Assembly: GCA_007133445.1 (NCBI GenBank)
Contig: SLMR01000339.1
Location: 1-6,642 of the forward strand
DNA: 6,642 nucleotides
DNA from: Aquisalimonas sp.
Lineage (GTDB): Bacteria > Pseudomonadota > Gammaproteobacteria > Nitrococcales > Aquisalimonadaceae
Direction of reading: 5' to 3'
Part shown: one piece after another, positions 1 to 6,588 of the stretch
Numbering within the stretch: position 1 is the first letter of the stretch
Layout of the letters: the number at the start of each line of letters is the position of its first letter
The notes under the pieces: generated by a model
What the model saw: only the letters and a program-made list of their open reading frames with translations
Database searches by the model: none
What the model was told of the DNA's origin: nothing
Translations under genes and position numbers: made by a program

Positions 1-1820
1 GCGTAGGTCTCGGTAACGAACACGGCGTTATCTTCCCGGTAGGCCTGCCAGGCGGCGTCCGGATCTCCAGCGCGGAAACTGAACCCGTCCTCGGCGGCCG
101 GCGGAATCTCGAATACGCGCAGCCGTGCCTCGTGGTCATCCGCGCCCACGCGCACGAACCGCGAGCGGGTCACCAGCTCGATGCCGTCCACCGCTTCCAG
201 GCGCTCGCGCTGCTCCGGTTCCAGCGAGCCGCCGCCGGGCACGGAGACGTAGATATCGGCGTGCAGGGTAGCGTCCAGCCAGTCGGCAAACGTGGCACGG
301 AAGCTGTCCACCATCACGCCGACCCCGATCACCGCCGACACCGCCACCATCAACGCGGCCGCGGCCACGCCCGTGCGCGACAGGCTGGCGCTCACCCCAC
401 GGGCGGTCATGCGGCCGACATAGCCACCCGCTGCTCCCAGCAACGGCGCCAGCACCCGCGCCACCAGCCACACCACCGGCGGCACCAGCAGCGCGGCACC
501 GATGATCAGGGCGAACAGGCCGGCGAAGGGCCCAAGCAGCCCGCGCTCGGTCCATCCCAGCAGTGCACCGCCAAGGGCAATACAGACAAGGCCGGCCAGA
601 CTGAGGCCCGGCAGCCAGCGCAACCGCCGCTGCTCCAGGTGCGACCGGCTGAGGGCCGCCCGCGGCGGGATCGCAGTGGCTTCCCGCGCCGGTGCCAGCG
701 CCGCCAGCACGGTCATGCCCACACCCAGGGCCACGCCGCGCAGCAGCGATTCCGGCGCCAGGGTCAGTTCCCGCACCGCCAGCACGAAGTAGAGATCGTT
801 GATGGTGCGGGTGACCAGATCCACAAGGATCGTGGCCAGGGTAATCCCCAGCAGCAGGCCGATAAGCGTGCCCACCAGGCCGATCACCGCCGCCTCCAGC
901 AGAATGGTGCGGAACAGCTCGCCCCGGGTGGTGCCGGTGGCGCGCAGCATGCCCATGAGCTGGCGCCGCTGCACCACCGAGAAGGTCATGGTGTTGTAGA
1001 TCAGGAACGCGCCCACCACCAGGGCCAGCAGGCTGAAGGCCTGCAGGTTGAGCTGGAAGGCGTCGGTCATCTGTTCCAGGGCGGCGGCACGCTCGTCGGC
1101 GACCGCGAGCCGTGCCCCGCCGGGCAGCATGGCCGCCACCTGTTCCGCCTGCTCGTCGGTGAGGACCAGATCCACGCGGTCCAGGCGCCCGCTGCGGTCC
1201 AGCAGCTCCTGGGCCGCGGCCACGTCCATGATCACCACGTCCCGCAACCCCACCGCTTCCAGCTCCCGCGCGGGCTCCAGGCCGGCCAGCAGGCGCAGGT
1301 CGTGATCCCGCCCGCCGTGGCGGACGGTGAGGGTGTCGCCGGGTTCCCGCCCCAGTCGCTGCAAGTCATCGGCGAGCATCACCGCGCCGCCGGGACGCGC
1401 CAGCAGATCGCCGGCGTCCACCAGCCCGGAGACGGCCCCCACGGCGGGACGGACTCCCGTCTCCGCGAACACGTCCACCCCGAGCACACGCAGCGTGCGC
1501 TCCTCCTCGCCGGGCAGGCGCACGAACCCCTCCACCACCGGGGCCGACGGCCGGATCCCCGCCTCGCGGCGCAGGTCCACGTACCACTGCTCGGGAATCC
1601 CCTCCGGCCCGGCCACCACCTGGTGCGTGGTCTCGCCGGTGAGGGCATCGGTGGACAGGCTGAAGGCGCGGGAGGCGCTCTGGTTGGAGAGGTCGACCGC
1701 GACCACCACGGCCACCCCGATGGCCACGCCCAGCAGTGCCAGGCAGAGCTGCCACGGGTGGCGTGCGAGGTATCGGACACTGGCACGCAGGAGCAGCGAC
1801 CGCGGCAATCCCGCTGCCAT
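1..1820 (-). CDS. FtsX/MacB-family ABC transporter permease, YbbP-like (partial, C-terminus off the left edge)
   Basis: This is the membrane subunit of a type VII ABC transporter, a family that uses ATP to drive periplasmic movements, for example in lipoprotein release, export or enzyme activation. The frame is open from an ATG at 1820 to the window edge, giving about 606 residues. A first membrane helix lies at about residues 24-42, followed by a large periplasmic domain to about 255. Helices then lie near 256-276, 305-325 and 350-370. The loop MGMLRATGTTRGELFR after the second helix is the typical cytoplasmic coupling segment of FtsX domains. Further helices lie near 397-440 and 475-495, and a second periplasmic domain begins after about 497. 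This duplicated layout matches YbbP-like permeases of about 800-850 residues, so the last FtsX domain is probably missing here. The start codon overlaps the ATPase stop (ATGA) and has only a weak ribosome site, so translation is probably coupled. The substrate is unknown. Confidence 0.9.
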   Translation of the reverse strand, partial: MAAGLPRSLLLRASVRYLARHPWQLCLALLGVAIGVAVVVAVDLSNQSASRAFSLSTDALTGETTHQVVAGPEGIPEQWYVDLRREAGIRPSAPVVEGFVRLPGEEERTLRVLGVDVFAETGVRPAVGAVSGLVDAGDLLARPGGAVMLADDLQRLGREPGDTLTVRHGGRDHDLRLLAGLEPARELEAVGLRDVVIMDVAAAQELLDRSGRLDRVDLVLTDEQAEQVAAMLPGGARLAVADERAAALEQMTDAFQLNLQAFSLLALVVGAFLIYNTMTFSVVQRRQLMGMLRATGTTRGELFRTILLEAAVIGLVGTLIGLLLGITLATILVDLVTRTINDLYFVLAVRELTLAPESLLRGVALGVGMTVLAALAPAREATAIPPRAALSRSHLEQRRLRWLPGLSLAGLVCIALGGALLGWTERGLLGPFAGLFALIIGAALLVPPVVWLVARVLAPLLGAAGGYVGRMTARGVSASLSRTGVAAAALMVAVSAVIGVGVMVDSFRATFADWLDATLHADIYVSVPGGGSLEPEQRERLEAVDGIELVTRSRFVRVGADDHEARLRVFEIPPAAEDGFSFRAGDPDAAWQAYREDNAVFVTETY

Positions 1821-2479
1821 CAGTCGTGCTCGCCGCCGAGTCGCAGGATCCGGTCCATGCGCCGGGCCACTTCCATGCTGTGGGTCACCAGCACCACCGT
1901 GACCTGGCCGCCGCCGGTGAGTTCATCCAGCAGCGTCAGGACCGTCTCGGCGGTGTGGGCATCCAGGGTGCCGGTGGGCTCGTCGGCCAGCAGCACCCGA
2001 GGCTGATGCACCAGCGCCCGGGCAATGGCAATGCGCTGCTGTTCGCCGCCGGAGAGGGCGTCGGGAAAGGCGTGGGCACGGTCGGCGAGGCCCACCCGCT
2101 GCAGCAGCTCAGTGGCCCGCGCGCGCCCGGCGGTGTTCAGCCCGCCGCTCATCTCCAGGGGCATGTGGAGGTTCTCTGCCACGGTCAGGGTGGGGATGAG
2201 GTTGAAGAACTGGAACACGAAGCCCAGGTGGTGACGGCGGAACAGGGTCCGGTCGCGCTCGTTCAGGGCCGTGAGCTCGGTATCGCCGATGCGGATGGTG
2301 CCGCTGTCGGGGCGATCCATGCCGCCGATGAGGTTCAGCAGCGTGGACTTCCCCACTCCGCTGCGGCCGACCAGCGCCAGGCGCTCGCCACTTGCCACCC
2401 GCTCACTGAAGCCGTCCAGCACCACCCGGCGCCGGCCACCTTCCATGAAGGCGCGCGAGACTGCCTCAAGCTCGATCAT
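1820..2479 (-). CDS. ABC transporter ATP-binding protein, MacB/LolD/YbbA type
   Basis: A 219-residue cytoplasmic ATPase that should power the adjacent FtsX-like permease. All nucleotide-binding motifs are intact: Walker A GRSGVGKST at 38-46, Q-loop Gln90 in FVFQFFNLIPTLT, signature LSGGEQQR at 142-149, Walker B VLLADEP at 162-168 with catalytic Glu167, a GTLD D-loop, and switch His200. The FQFFNLIPTLTVAEN segment and the LADEPTG box are typical of the MacB/LolD/YbbA group, and the length is normal for it. The frame extends upstream to 2509, but the ATG at 2479 is preferred. It begins with the usual MIELEAVSRAF and overlaps the upstream gene's TGA as ATGA. The stop overlaps the permease ATG in the same way. 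There is no strong ribosome site upstream, so expression probably depends on coupling. Family assignment is firm; substrate and precise subfamily are not known. Confidence 0.93.
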   Translation of the reverse strand: MIELEAVSRAFMEGGRRRVVLDGFSERVASGERLALVGRSGVGKSTLLNLIGGMDRPDSGTIRIGDTELTALNERDRTLFRRHHLGFVFQFFNLIPTLTVAENLHMPLEMSGGLNTAGRARATELLQRVGLADRAHAFPDALSGGEQQRIAIARALVHQPRVLLADEPTGTLDAHTAETVLTLLDELTGGGQVTVVLVTHSMEVARRMDRILRLGGEHD

Positions 2480-2673
2480 CAGCGACTCTCGGTCCGTTCC
2501 CGACCACAACGCGTGCAGCGCAGCCGCGTCACCAGCCGGCCCTTGCGCACATCGAACTGCGACTCCGTGACCACCTGCCAGCGGTGGCGCCCGGCCCGGC
2601 AGAGGGTATCGCCTTCGCGCTTCTTCTGTTGCCGCTGGCGACGGCGCAGCGGCACGACGTTGTCGTCGGTCAT
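2479..2673 (-). CDS. Small basic protein with possible zinc-binding site, first gene of the ABC operon
   Basis: A 64-residue protein of unknown function. The N-terminal third is strongly basic and Arg/Gln-rich (LRRRQRQQKKR at 9-19). The rest holds a possible metal site: Cys25 and His30 in LCRAGRHRW, then Cys53 and Cys56 in RCTRCGRER, a C-x4-H plus C-x2-C pattern typical of short zinc-ribbon proteins. No signal peptide or membrane segment is visible, so it is probably cytoplasmic. The ATG at 2673 is chosen because AAAGG lies 8 nt upstream. The frame extends to a GTG at 2715, but that has no ribosome site. Its TGA overlaps the ATPase ATG, so it leads the operon and is translationally coupled to it. 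Zinc binding is inferred from residue spacing. It could be nucleic-acid binding or merely a leader that sets ATPase expression. Confidence 0.72.
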   Translation of the reverse strand: MTDDNVVPLRRRQRQQKKREGDTLCRAGRHRWQVVTESQFDVRKGRLVTRLRCTRCGRERTESR

Positions 2674-2681
2674 CCCGGCAA

Positions 2682-2686
2682 CCTTT
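2682..2686 (-). promoter_or_regulatory. Ribosome binding site deciding the start of the small Cys/His protein
   Basis: AAAGG on the minus strand sits 8 nt before the ATG at 2673. The alternative GTG at 2715 has no purine-rich tract at this distance, which favours the shorter 64-residue product. Confidence 0.5.
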
Positions 2687-2805
2687 GCGGTGTTCAAGCT
2701 CCCATTGTGCCGCACTGACCGGTGCAGCGTCTCACTTGAACATCCGGATCACCGCCCAAATCACTCCCCGGTAACCGCCAACACGTTGCGACGGACCACG
2801 AACAC

Positions 2806-2811
2806 AGGAGG
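2806..2811 (+). promoter_or_regulatory. Strong Shine-Dalgarno of the dehydrogenase
   Basis: A perfect AGGAGG lies 5 nt before the ATG at 2817. It fixes the start upstream of the in-frame stop, and shows that the initiation signals of this interrupted gene are intact. Confidence 0.8.
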
Positions 2812-2816
2812 CACCC

Positions 2817-3482
2817 ATGGCCAGCACCATCGTCCTCACCGGCGCCAACCGTGGTATCGGCCTGGAACTGGCTCGCCAGTAGCAGGCCCGCGGCGACGAG
2901 GTGATCGCCGTCTGCCGCAGGCCCTCAGACGACCTGGCAGATCTCGGCGTCCGGATCATCGACGGCATCGATGTCACTGACGATGCCGGCCTGCAGCGAC
3001 TGCGCGGGGCGCTGGACGGTACGCGCGTGGACCTGCTCTACAACAATGCGGGCATTCTCCGGGACGAGCAGCTGGCTACCATGGACTACGACCAGATCCG
3101 GCAGCAGTTCGAGGTCAACACTCTGGGCCCGCTGCGGGTGACCACCACCCTGCTGGACCGCATCCCCGAGGGTGGCCGCATCGGCCTGATGACCTCGCGC
3201 ATGGGCTCCATTGCGGACAACGACTCCGGCGGCCGTTACGGCTACCGCATGAGCAAGGCTGCGCTGAATGCCGCCGGCAAGTCCCTGGCCGTGGACCTGC
3301 AGCCTCGGGGCATCGCCGTGGCGATCCTGCATCCCGGTTACATGCGCACGGAGATGACCGGCCACCGGGGGCAGATCACGCCAGCAGAGGCGGCGGAGCG
3401 GCTGATCCAGCGCATGGATGCGCTCAACCTGGAGAACTCCGGCACATTCTGGCACTCGGACGGCTCGGTCCTGCCCTGGTAA
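2817..3482 (+). pseudogene. Short-chain dehydrogenase/reductase (C-factor/sniffer-like) interrupted by an in-frame TAG
   Basis: The intact protein would be a 221-residue cytoplasmic NAD(P)-dependent oxidoreductase. From the ATG at 2817 the frame reads the cofactor-binding TGANRGIG at residues 8-15, then hits TAG at 2880-2882 (codon 22). It continues in the same frame to the TAA at 3480-3482 without other damage. The continuation carries NNAG at 76-79, VNT with Asn101, TSRMGS with the likely catalytic Ser (131 or 127), and Tyr143-x3-Lys147 in YRMSKAALN, followed by HPGYMRTEM. This matches the C-factor/sniffer-like classical SDRs in order and length. A GTG at 2901 could start the rest, but it has no ribosome site and would lack the glycine motif, giving an inactive protein. 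The stop could come from a single change in CAG or TAC. The undamaged remainder suggests a very recent loss, read-through by a suppressor, or a sequencing error. Substrate unknown. It converges on the acyl-CoA operon. Confidence 0.85.
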
Positions 3483-3488
3483 CTCCAT

Positions 3489-3507
3489 CCGGCGGGCTCA
3501 CCGCCGG
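3489..3507. terminator. Possible bidirectional terminator hairpin between convergent genes
   Basis: A perfect 7-bp inverted repeat, CCGGCGG and CCGCCGG around the loop GCTCA, lies between the dehydrogenase and the convergent hot-dog gene. It covers the latter's stop codon. All stem pairs are G-C, but there is no T-tract on either side, so it is not a canonical intrinsic terminator. Confidence 0.4.
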
Positions 3508-3878
3508 AACAGCACCAGCGCCTCGCCGCTGCAGATCAGCCGCTCGCCCGTACCGCGGCACTCGGTCTCGAGGTCGACCAGCGCTTTGTCGGGACGCAAG
3601 CGGGTGATGCTGACACGGGCCGTGAGCAGCTCATCCACGGCAGGGGTGGCGTGCATCTCCAGATACTGTTTCAGGTAATTGGTGCCGTGCCCGGGCAGCT
3701 GCTCCCCCAGGAGGCAGGAGAACAGCCCGGCGATCAGAGGCTCCGGCACACCACCCTCCGGCGCCGGGCCATCGGCGAGTTCCATCCAGGCCCGCACGTC
3801 ACCGGCGCCAAAGCGGCGCTCCAGGGTTGCCGTGTCACCCAGGGACAAGCGCTGGAACCGCGGGATGTTCGCGCTCAT
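3498..3878 (-). CDS. MaoC-like hot-dog protein lacking the hydratase catalytic motif
   Basis: A 126-residue protein whose C-terminal two thirds follow the MaoC/PhaJ pattern: SCLLGEQLPGHGTNYLKQYL at 54-73, then DELLTARVSI (82-91) and a GEALVLF end. MaoC/PhaJ enzymes hydrate trans-2-enoyl-CoA to (R)-3-hydroxyacyl-CoA, or the reverse, using Asp and His in SGDxNPxHxD. In this protein that stretch is replaced by the short ELADGPAPEGGVPEPLIAG (33-51). The His is gone, the Asn is gone, and the overhang seems about 14 residues shorter than in active members. The ATG at 3878 has GGAGG 7 nt upstream and overlaps the previous gene's stop as ATGA. The frame extends to 3965, but that part overlaps the preceding MaoC gene. 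It is last in the operon and directly follows an active-looking MaoC gene, so a structural or CoA-binding role in a heterodimer is plausible. A thioesterase-like role cannot be excluded. Confidence 0.8.
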   Translation of the reverse strand: MSANIPRFQRLSLGDTATLERRFGAGDVRAWMELADGPAPEGGVPEPLIAGLFSCLLGEQLPGHGTNYLKQYLEMHATPAVDELLTARVSITRLRPDKALVDLETECRGTGERLICSGEALVLFRR

Positions 3879-4276
3879 GGGCCCGCCTCCGGCAGCTCCA
3901 GCACGCACTCGCCATCGACACCAAGGCGGCCGTCGGGCTTCTCGACCCGAGTGGCAAACCGCCACCGATGCGGACCTTCAGGCCCGAGTGGCTCCACGCG
4001 CAGGACCACAGGCTCGTCGGCGTAGGTGGGCGCCGGGAACATCAGTGCCTGCATCTGCAGCCGCGCACCCGGCCAGGTCCGCGCCACCAGGCCGCGCAGG
4101 GCGCTGAACAACAGCATGCCGTGAGCCACCGTGGCACCGAACGGCGTCTCCGCGGCGAACTCCGGATCCACATGGATCGGGTTGCGGTCCCCGGAGAGGC
4201 TGCCGAAGCGGTCGAACTCCGCTTGCGTGAACATGCGCTCTTCGGCAACGGCGTGCGGGTCAGTGGCGCGCGTCAT
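3875..4276 (-). CDS. MaoC-family (R)-specific enoyl-CoA hydratase/dehydratase
   Basis: A 133-residue single hot-dog protein with the complete hydratase-2 motif: SGDRNPIHVDPEFA at 28-41, with catalytic Asp30 and His35, followed by FGATVAHGM (46-54). Family members add water to trans-2-enoyl-CoA to give (R)-3-hydroxyacyl-CoA, or run the reverse dehydration, usually as dimers in the cytoplasm. The length is normal for a single-domain member. The ATG at 4276 is chosen because AGGAG lies 7 nt upstream. The frame continues to 4822, but that stretch is antisense-free shadow inside the ligase gene. The start lies inside the end of the ligase (17-nt overlap), and the stop overlaps the next gene's ATG. 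Its neighbours put it in an acyl-CoA pathway where it would hydrate an unsaturated thioester. The chain length or ring structure of the substrate cannot be read. Confidence 0.9.
   Translation of the reverse strand: MTRATDPHAVAEERMFTQAEFDRFGSLSGDRNPIHVDPEFAAETPFGATVAHGMLLFSALRGLVARTWPGARLQMQALMFPAPTYADEPVVLRVEPLGPEGPHRWRFATRVEKPDGRLGVDGECVLELPEAGP
3886..3890 (-). promoter_or_regulatory. Ribosome binding site of the degenerate MaoC-like gene
   Basis: GGAGG on the minus strand, 7 nt before the ATG at 3878 and inside the end of the preceding coding sequence. It supports this start over the upstream extension to 3965. Confidence 0.6.
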
Positions 4277-5777
4277 CGCGGAGCTCCTGTTTCTGCACCT
4301 TGCCCAGGGCGTTACGCGGCAGGGCGTCCCGGAACACCACGCGCCTTGGCACCTTGTAACCTGCCAGCCGCTCCCGGCACCAGGCCTGCAGGCCCTGCTC
4401 GTCAGCCGGGGCATCACCCCCCGCGGGGCAAACGAACGCGCAGCCCACCTCGCCCCAGCGTTCATCGGGCATGCCCACGACAGCCACGTCGGCGACCCCG
4501 GGGTGCTGTTGCAGGGCCTGCTCCACTTCGGCGGGATAGACGTTCTCGCCGCCGGAGATGAACATGTCCTTCCAGCGATCGACGATGAAGTAGTCACCGT
4601 CGGCATCGCGGCGGGCCACATCGCCGCTGTGGAGCCAGCCGTCGGGCTCCAGCGCCTCGGCGGTGGCATCCGGGCGCTCCCAGTATCCCGGTGTGACCCC
4701 CGGACCGCGCACCAGCAGCTCACCGGCCTCGCCCTCGGGCACATCCCGGCCGTCGCGCCCGACGATGCGCACTTCCGCCAGGAGTTGCGGACGACCCACA
4801 GACCCCGTCTTGTCCAGCACACGCTCCTCGTCCATAAGGAAAACCGCGGGCCCGGTTTCCGTCATGCCGAAGCCGGTGCGCACGCGAATGCCGTGCTCGG
4901 CGAAGTGTTGCGCCACTCTGGGCGACAGCGGTGCACCGCCGCAGCCCCAGGAGCGCACGCCGGACAACCGGCGACCGTCGAACCCCGGCTGGTCTGCGAG
5001 CATCTGGTAGACCGCAGGCACGCCGAAGAAGACGGTGGCACGCTCGGCCAGCACCTGCAGTGCTTCCTCCGGTTCGAAACTCCGTTGCACCAGCACGGTA
5101 CCGCCGGCCAGGAACATGCTGCTCGAGTAGAGGTTGATGCCGGCAGTGTGGAACATGGGCAGGACGTTCAACAGCACATCACTCTGACGCAACTCCACCG
5201 GGATGGCGATGTTCCAGTAGTTGGCCATCATCATGCGGAACGTCTGAATCACACCCTTGGGCCGCCCGGTTGTCCCGGAGGTGTAGAGCAGATACCACGG
5301 ACGATCCGGGGACCGCGGCGGATGCGGAGCCCGGTCGGGGGTCACGGACCTCAGGTCGGCCTCGTAATCGCGCCCCTGATCGTGGTCCAGCCCCACGGTC
5401 ACCAGGTCGGGCCGGTTCTCCGCCAGCGCCGCAGCCGCGTCGGCAAGCTCGACACCGGATACAAGCGCCCCGGGGCCGGCATCGGCCATCAGTGCATCCA
5501 GTTCGGGAACCGCCAGCCGCCAGTTCAGCGGCACGAGGATGATGTCCGCCTTGGCGCAGGCGAACAGCAGAGCGAAGAACTCCGCCCGATTGTGGCCCAG
5601 GTAGGCAAGGCGGTCACCGGGGCTCAGGCCCCAACGCTCGCGCATGGCCGCGGCGATTCGGGCGGCGCGCTCGTTGAGCGCGGCATAGGTATACCGGGTA
5701 CCGTCGCTCAGATCCTCCAGCGCGAGCCGATCCGGCGTTACCCGGGCGCGATGGGCGGTCAGGTCGAACATATCCAT
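4260..5777 (-). CDS. AMP-forming acyl-CoA ligase (fatty/aromatic acid-CoA ligase family)
   Basis: A 505-residue member of the ANL superfamily. It would activate a carboxylic acid with ATP to an acyl-adenylate and pass it to CoA, producing the thioester used by the other genes here. Motifs run in the usual order: phosphate loop YTSGTTGRPKG at 165-175, PMFHTAG at 207-213, GFGMTETG at 302-309, GWLHSGD at 380-386 with the ribose-binding Asp386, Arg401 in VDRWKDM, the hinge region and SGGENVYPAEVE at 408-419, and the adenylation Lys493 in RNALGKVQK. Length is typical for medium/long-chain and aryl acid ligases. The ATG at 5777 is chosen over an upstream extension to 5894, because AGGAGG ends 9 nt before it and the extension would overlap the crotonase. 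A second ATG two codons later is less well spaced. It starts 46 nt after the crotonase gene and overlaps the MaoC gene by 17 nt. Substrate not predictable from sequence alone. Confidence 0.93.
   Translation of the reverse strand: MDMFDLTAHRARVTPDRLALEDLSDGTRYTYAALNERAARIAAAMRERWGLSPGDRLAYLGHNRAEFFALLFACAKADIILVPLNWRLAVPELDALMADAGPGALVSGVELADAAAALAENRPDLVTVGLDHDQGRDYEADLRSVTPDRAPHPPRSPDRPWYLLYTSGTTGRPKGVIQTFRMMMANYWNIAIPVELRQSDVLLNVLPMFHTAGINLYSSSMFLAGGTVLVQRSFEPEEALQVLAERATVFFGVPAVYQMLADQPGFDGRRLSGVRSWGCGGAPLSPRVAQHFAEHGIRVRTGFGMTETGPAVFLMDEERVLDKTGSVGRPQLLAEVRIVGRDGRDVPEGEAGELLVRGPGVTPGYWERPDATAEALEPDGWLHSGDVARRDADGDYFIVDRWKDMFISGGENVYPAEVEQALQQHPGVADVAVVGMPDERWGEVGCAFVCPAGGDAPADEQGLQAWCRERLAGYKVPRRVVFRDALPRNALGKVQKQELRDDARH
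4284..4288 (-). promoter_or_regulatory. Ribosome binding site of the MaoC hydratase
   Basis: AGGAG on the minus strand, 7 nt before the ATG at 4276 and inside the 3' end of the ligase gene. It selects the 133-residue product and not the much longer open frame. Confidence 0.65.
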
Positions 5778-5786
5778 GGAGCGTCT

Positions 5787-5792
5787 CCTCCT
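5787..5792 (-). promoter_or_regulatory. Strong Shine-Dalgarno of the acyl-CoA ligase
   Basis: AGGAGG on the minus strand within the 46-nt gap after the crotonase gene, 9 nt before the ATG at 5777. It sets the ligase start and suggests independent ribosome loading at this point in the operon. Confidence 0.75.
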
Positions 5793-5823
5793 GTCTCTTG
5801 TTATTCGGGATGCCAGCGGGGTG

Positions 5824-6588
5824 TCAGTCGCGGGCCAGGAAGGCCGACATGCCTCGTTCCGCCTCACCGCTGGTGATCTGCTCAACGAAGGCACGTTTCT
5901 CCGCCTCCAGCCGCGCCGCCGTGGTGGCGGTCTCCGGGCGCGTCAGAGCCAGAGTGCCGCGCACACTCCCGGGCCAGCGCGTCTTCAGTGTCAGAGCCAG
6001 GTCATGGGCCCGCTCCACCACGACGTGATCGTCGACAAGGCGCTGCACGAGACCACAGGCATGGGCGGCCTGCGCATCCAGGGTGCCGTTGGTCAGTTGC
6101 AGGTCCAGGGCGCGGGCGCGGCCGATGCGCTCGGGCAGCAGCGCCGTCCAGCCGCCGTCCGGACTGAAGCCCACCACCGTATACCAGGGTGCGAATGCGG
6201 CGCGTGGCCCTGCCACCACCAGATCACTGGCGAGAACCAGGCCCAGGGAACCGCCGGTCACCATGCCGTGCACCGCGGCCACCGTGGGCATGGGCAGTCG
6301 CAGCAGCTGGAGAATGATGCCGTTGAGAGCCCCCACGACCCGTTCCGCATAGGCTGCCCGCTGTTGCCGCGGCGTATCGTGGAACGCTGCCACATCACCC
6401 CCGGTGGAGAACGACGCCCCGCGTGCGGACAACACCAGCGCCTTCGGCCGCGCCTGTTCGGCCCGGTGCAACGCGTCAGCCAGGGCGTCCAGCAGGTCGG
6501 GTACCAGGGCGTTGTGCCGCCGCGGGCGATTGAGCACCACGTGGGCGATGTCCTCCCGGACCTCCAGCCCTGCCAATACCTCCGTCAT
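5824..6588 (-). CDS. Enoyl-CoA hydratase/isomerase (crotonase) family protein, probably isomerase-like
   Basis: A 254-residue crotonase-fold protein of normal length acting on acyl-CoA thioesters in the cytoplasm. The first oxyanion segment is SARGASFSTGGDVAAF (54-69) and the second is HGMVTGGSLGLVLASDLV (107-124), so CoA-thioester binding looks intact. The two glutamates of true enoyl-CoA hydratases are absent. GGSLG stands where GGGCE is usual (Gly116 at the first Glu position), and WYTVVG (135-140) stands where PEILLG is usual (Tyr136 at the second). An aspartate is present at 144 in GFSPDGGWTALLPERIG, a pattern seen in PaaG-like isomerases, where this acid does the chemistry. Isomerisation of a double bond or ring is therefore likelier than hydration, by inference. 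The ATG at 6588 has GGAG 8 nt upstream and overlaps the previous gene's stop as ATGA. The ligase follows after 46 nt. Function in the pathway is uncertain. Confidence 0.88.
   Translation of the reverse strand: MTEVLAGLEVREDIAHVVLNRPRRHNALVPDLLDALADALHRAEQARPKALVLSARGASFSTGGDVAAFHDTPRQQRAAYAERVVGALNGIILQLLRLPMPTVAAVHGMVTGGSLGLVLASDLVVAGPRAAFAPWYTVVGFSPDGGWTALLPERIGRARALDLQLTNGTLDAQAAHACGLVQRLVDDHVVVERAHDLALTLKTRWPGSVRGTLALTRPETATTAARLEAEKRAFVEQITSGEAERGMSAFLARD

Larger units (their letters stand above)
2674..2816. promoter_or_regulatory. Divergent intergenic region between the ABC operon and the dehydrogenase
   Basis: These 143 bp separate two divergently transcribed units, so promoters for both should lie here. 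I see no convincing sigma-70 pair. A TTGAAC at 2736-2741 on the plus strand could be a -35 element, but the bases 17 nt downstream (AATCAC) are a poor -10. An 8-bp palindrome ATCCGGAT occupies 2742-2749 and could be an operator half or chance. No long inverted repeat or riboswitch-like structure is evident. Confidence 0.35.

Noticed and set aside
132..2006. 624-codon open frame on the plus strand
   Set aside because: It lies antisense to the permease and ATPase genes. Its product is rich in His, Gln, Arg and Gly with no recognisable domain, typical of a GC-rich shadow frame.
2736..2764. Sigma-70 promoter for the dehydrogenase from TTGAAC
   Set aside because: The matching -10 region is poor (AATCAC), so it is mentioned only as a possibility and not called as a promoter.
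1736..2980. 414-codon open frame on the plus strand
   Set aside because: It is antisense to the ATPase and small-protein genes and runs into the dehydrogenase in the wrong frame. No motif or plausible ribosome site supports it.
2901..3482. Dehydrogenase starting at the GTG at 2901 as a complete gene
   Set aside because: It has no ribosome site and would lack the TGANRGIG cofactor motif, which lies in the same frame just upstream behind AGGAGG.
2925..3488. 187-codon open frame on the minus strand across the dehydrogenase
   Set aside because: The plus-strand frame here carries NNAG, YxxxK and other SDR motifs in order. The minus-strand product has no recognisable features.
3875..4822. 315-codon version of the MaoC gene
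   Set aside because: The N-terminal half is an out-of-frame reading of the ligase. Homology starts only after the ATG at 4276, which has its own ribosome site.
4131..5876. 581-codon open frame on the plus strand
   Set aside because: It is antisense to the ligase, whose motifs are all in the correct order on the minus strand. The composition is that of a shadow frame.
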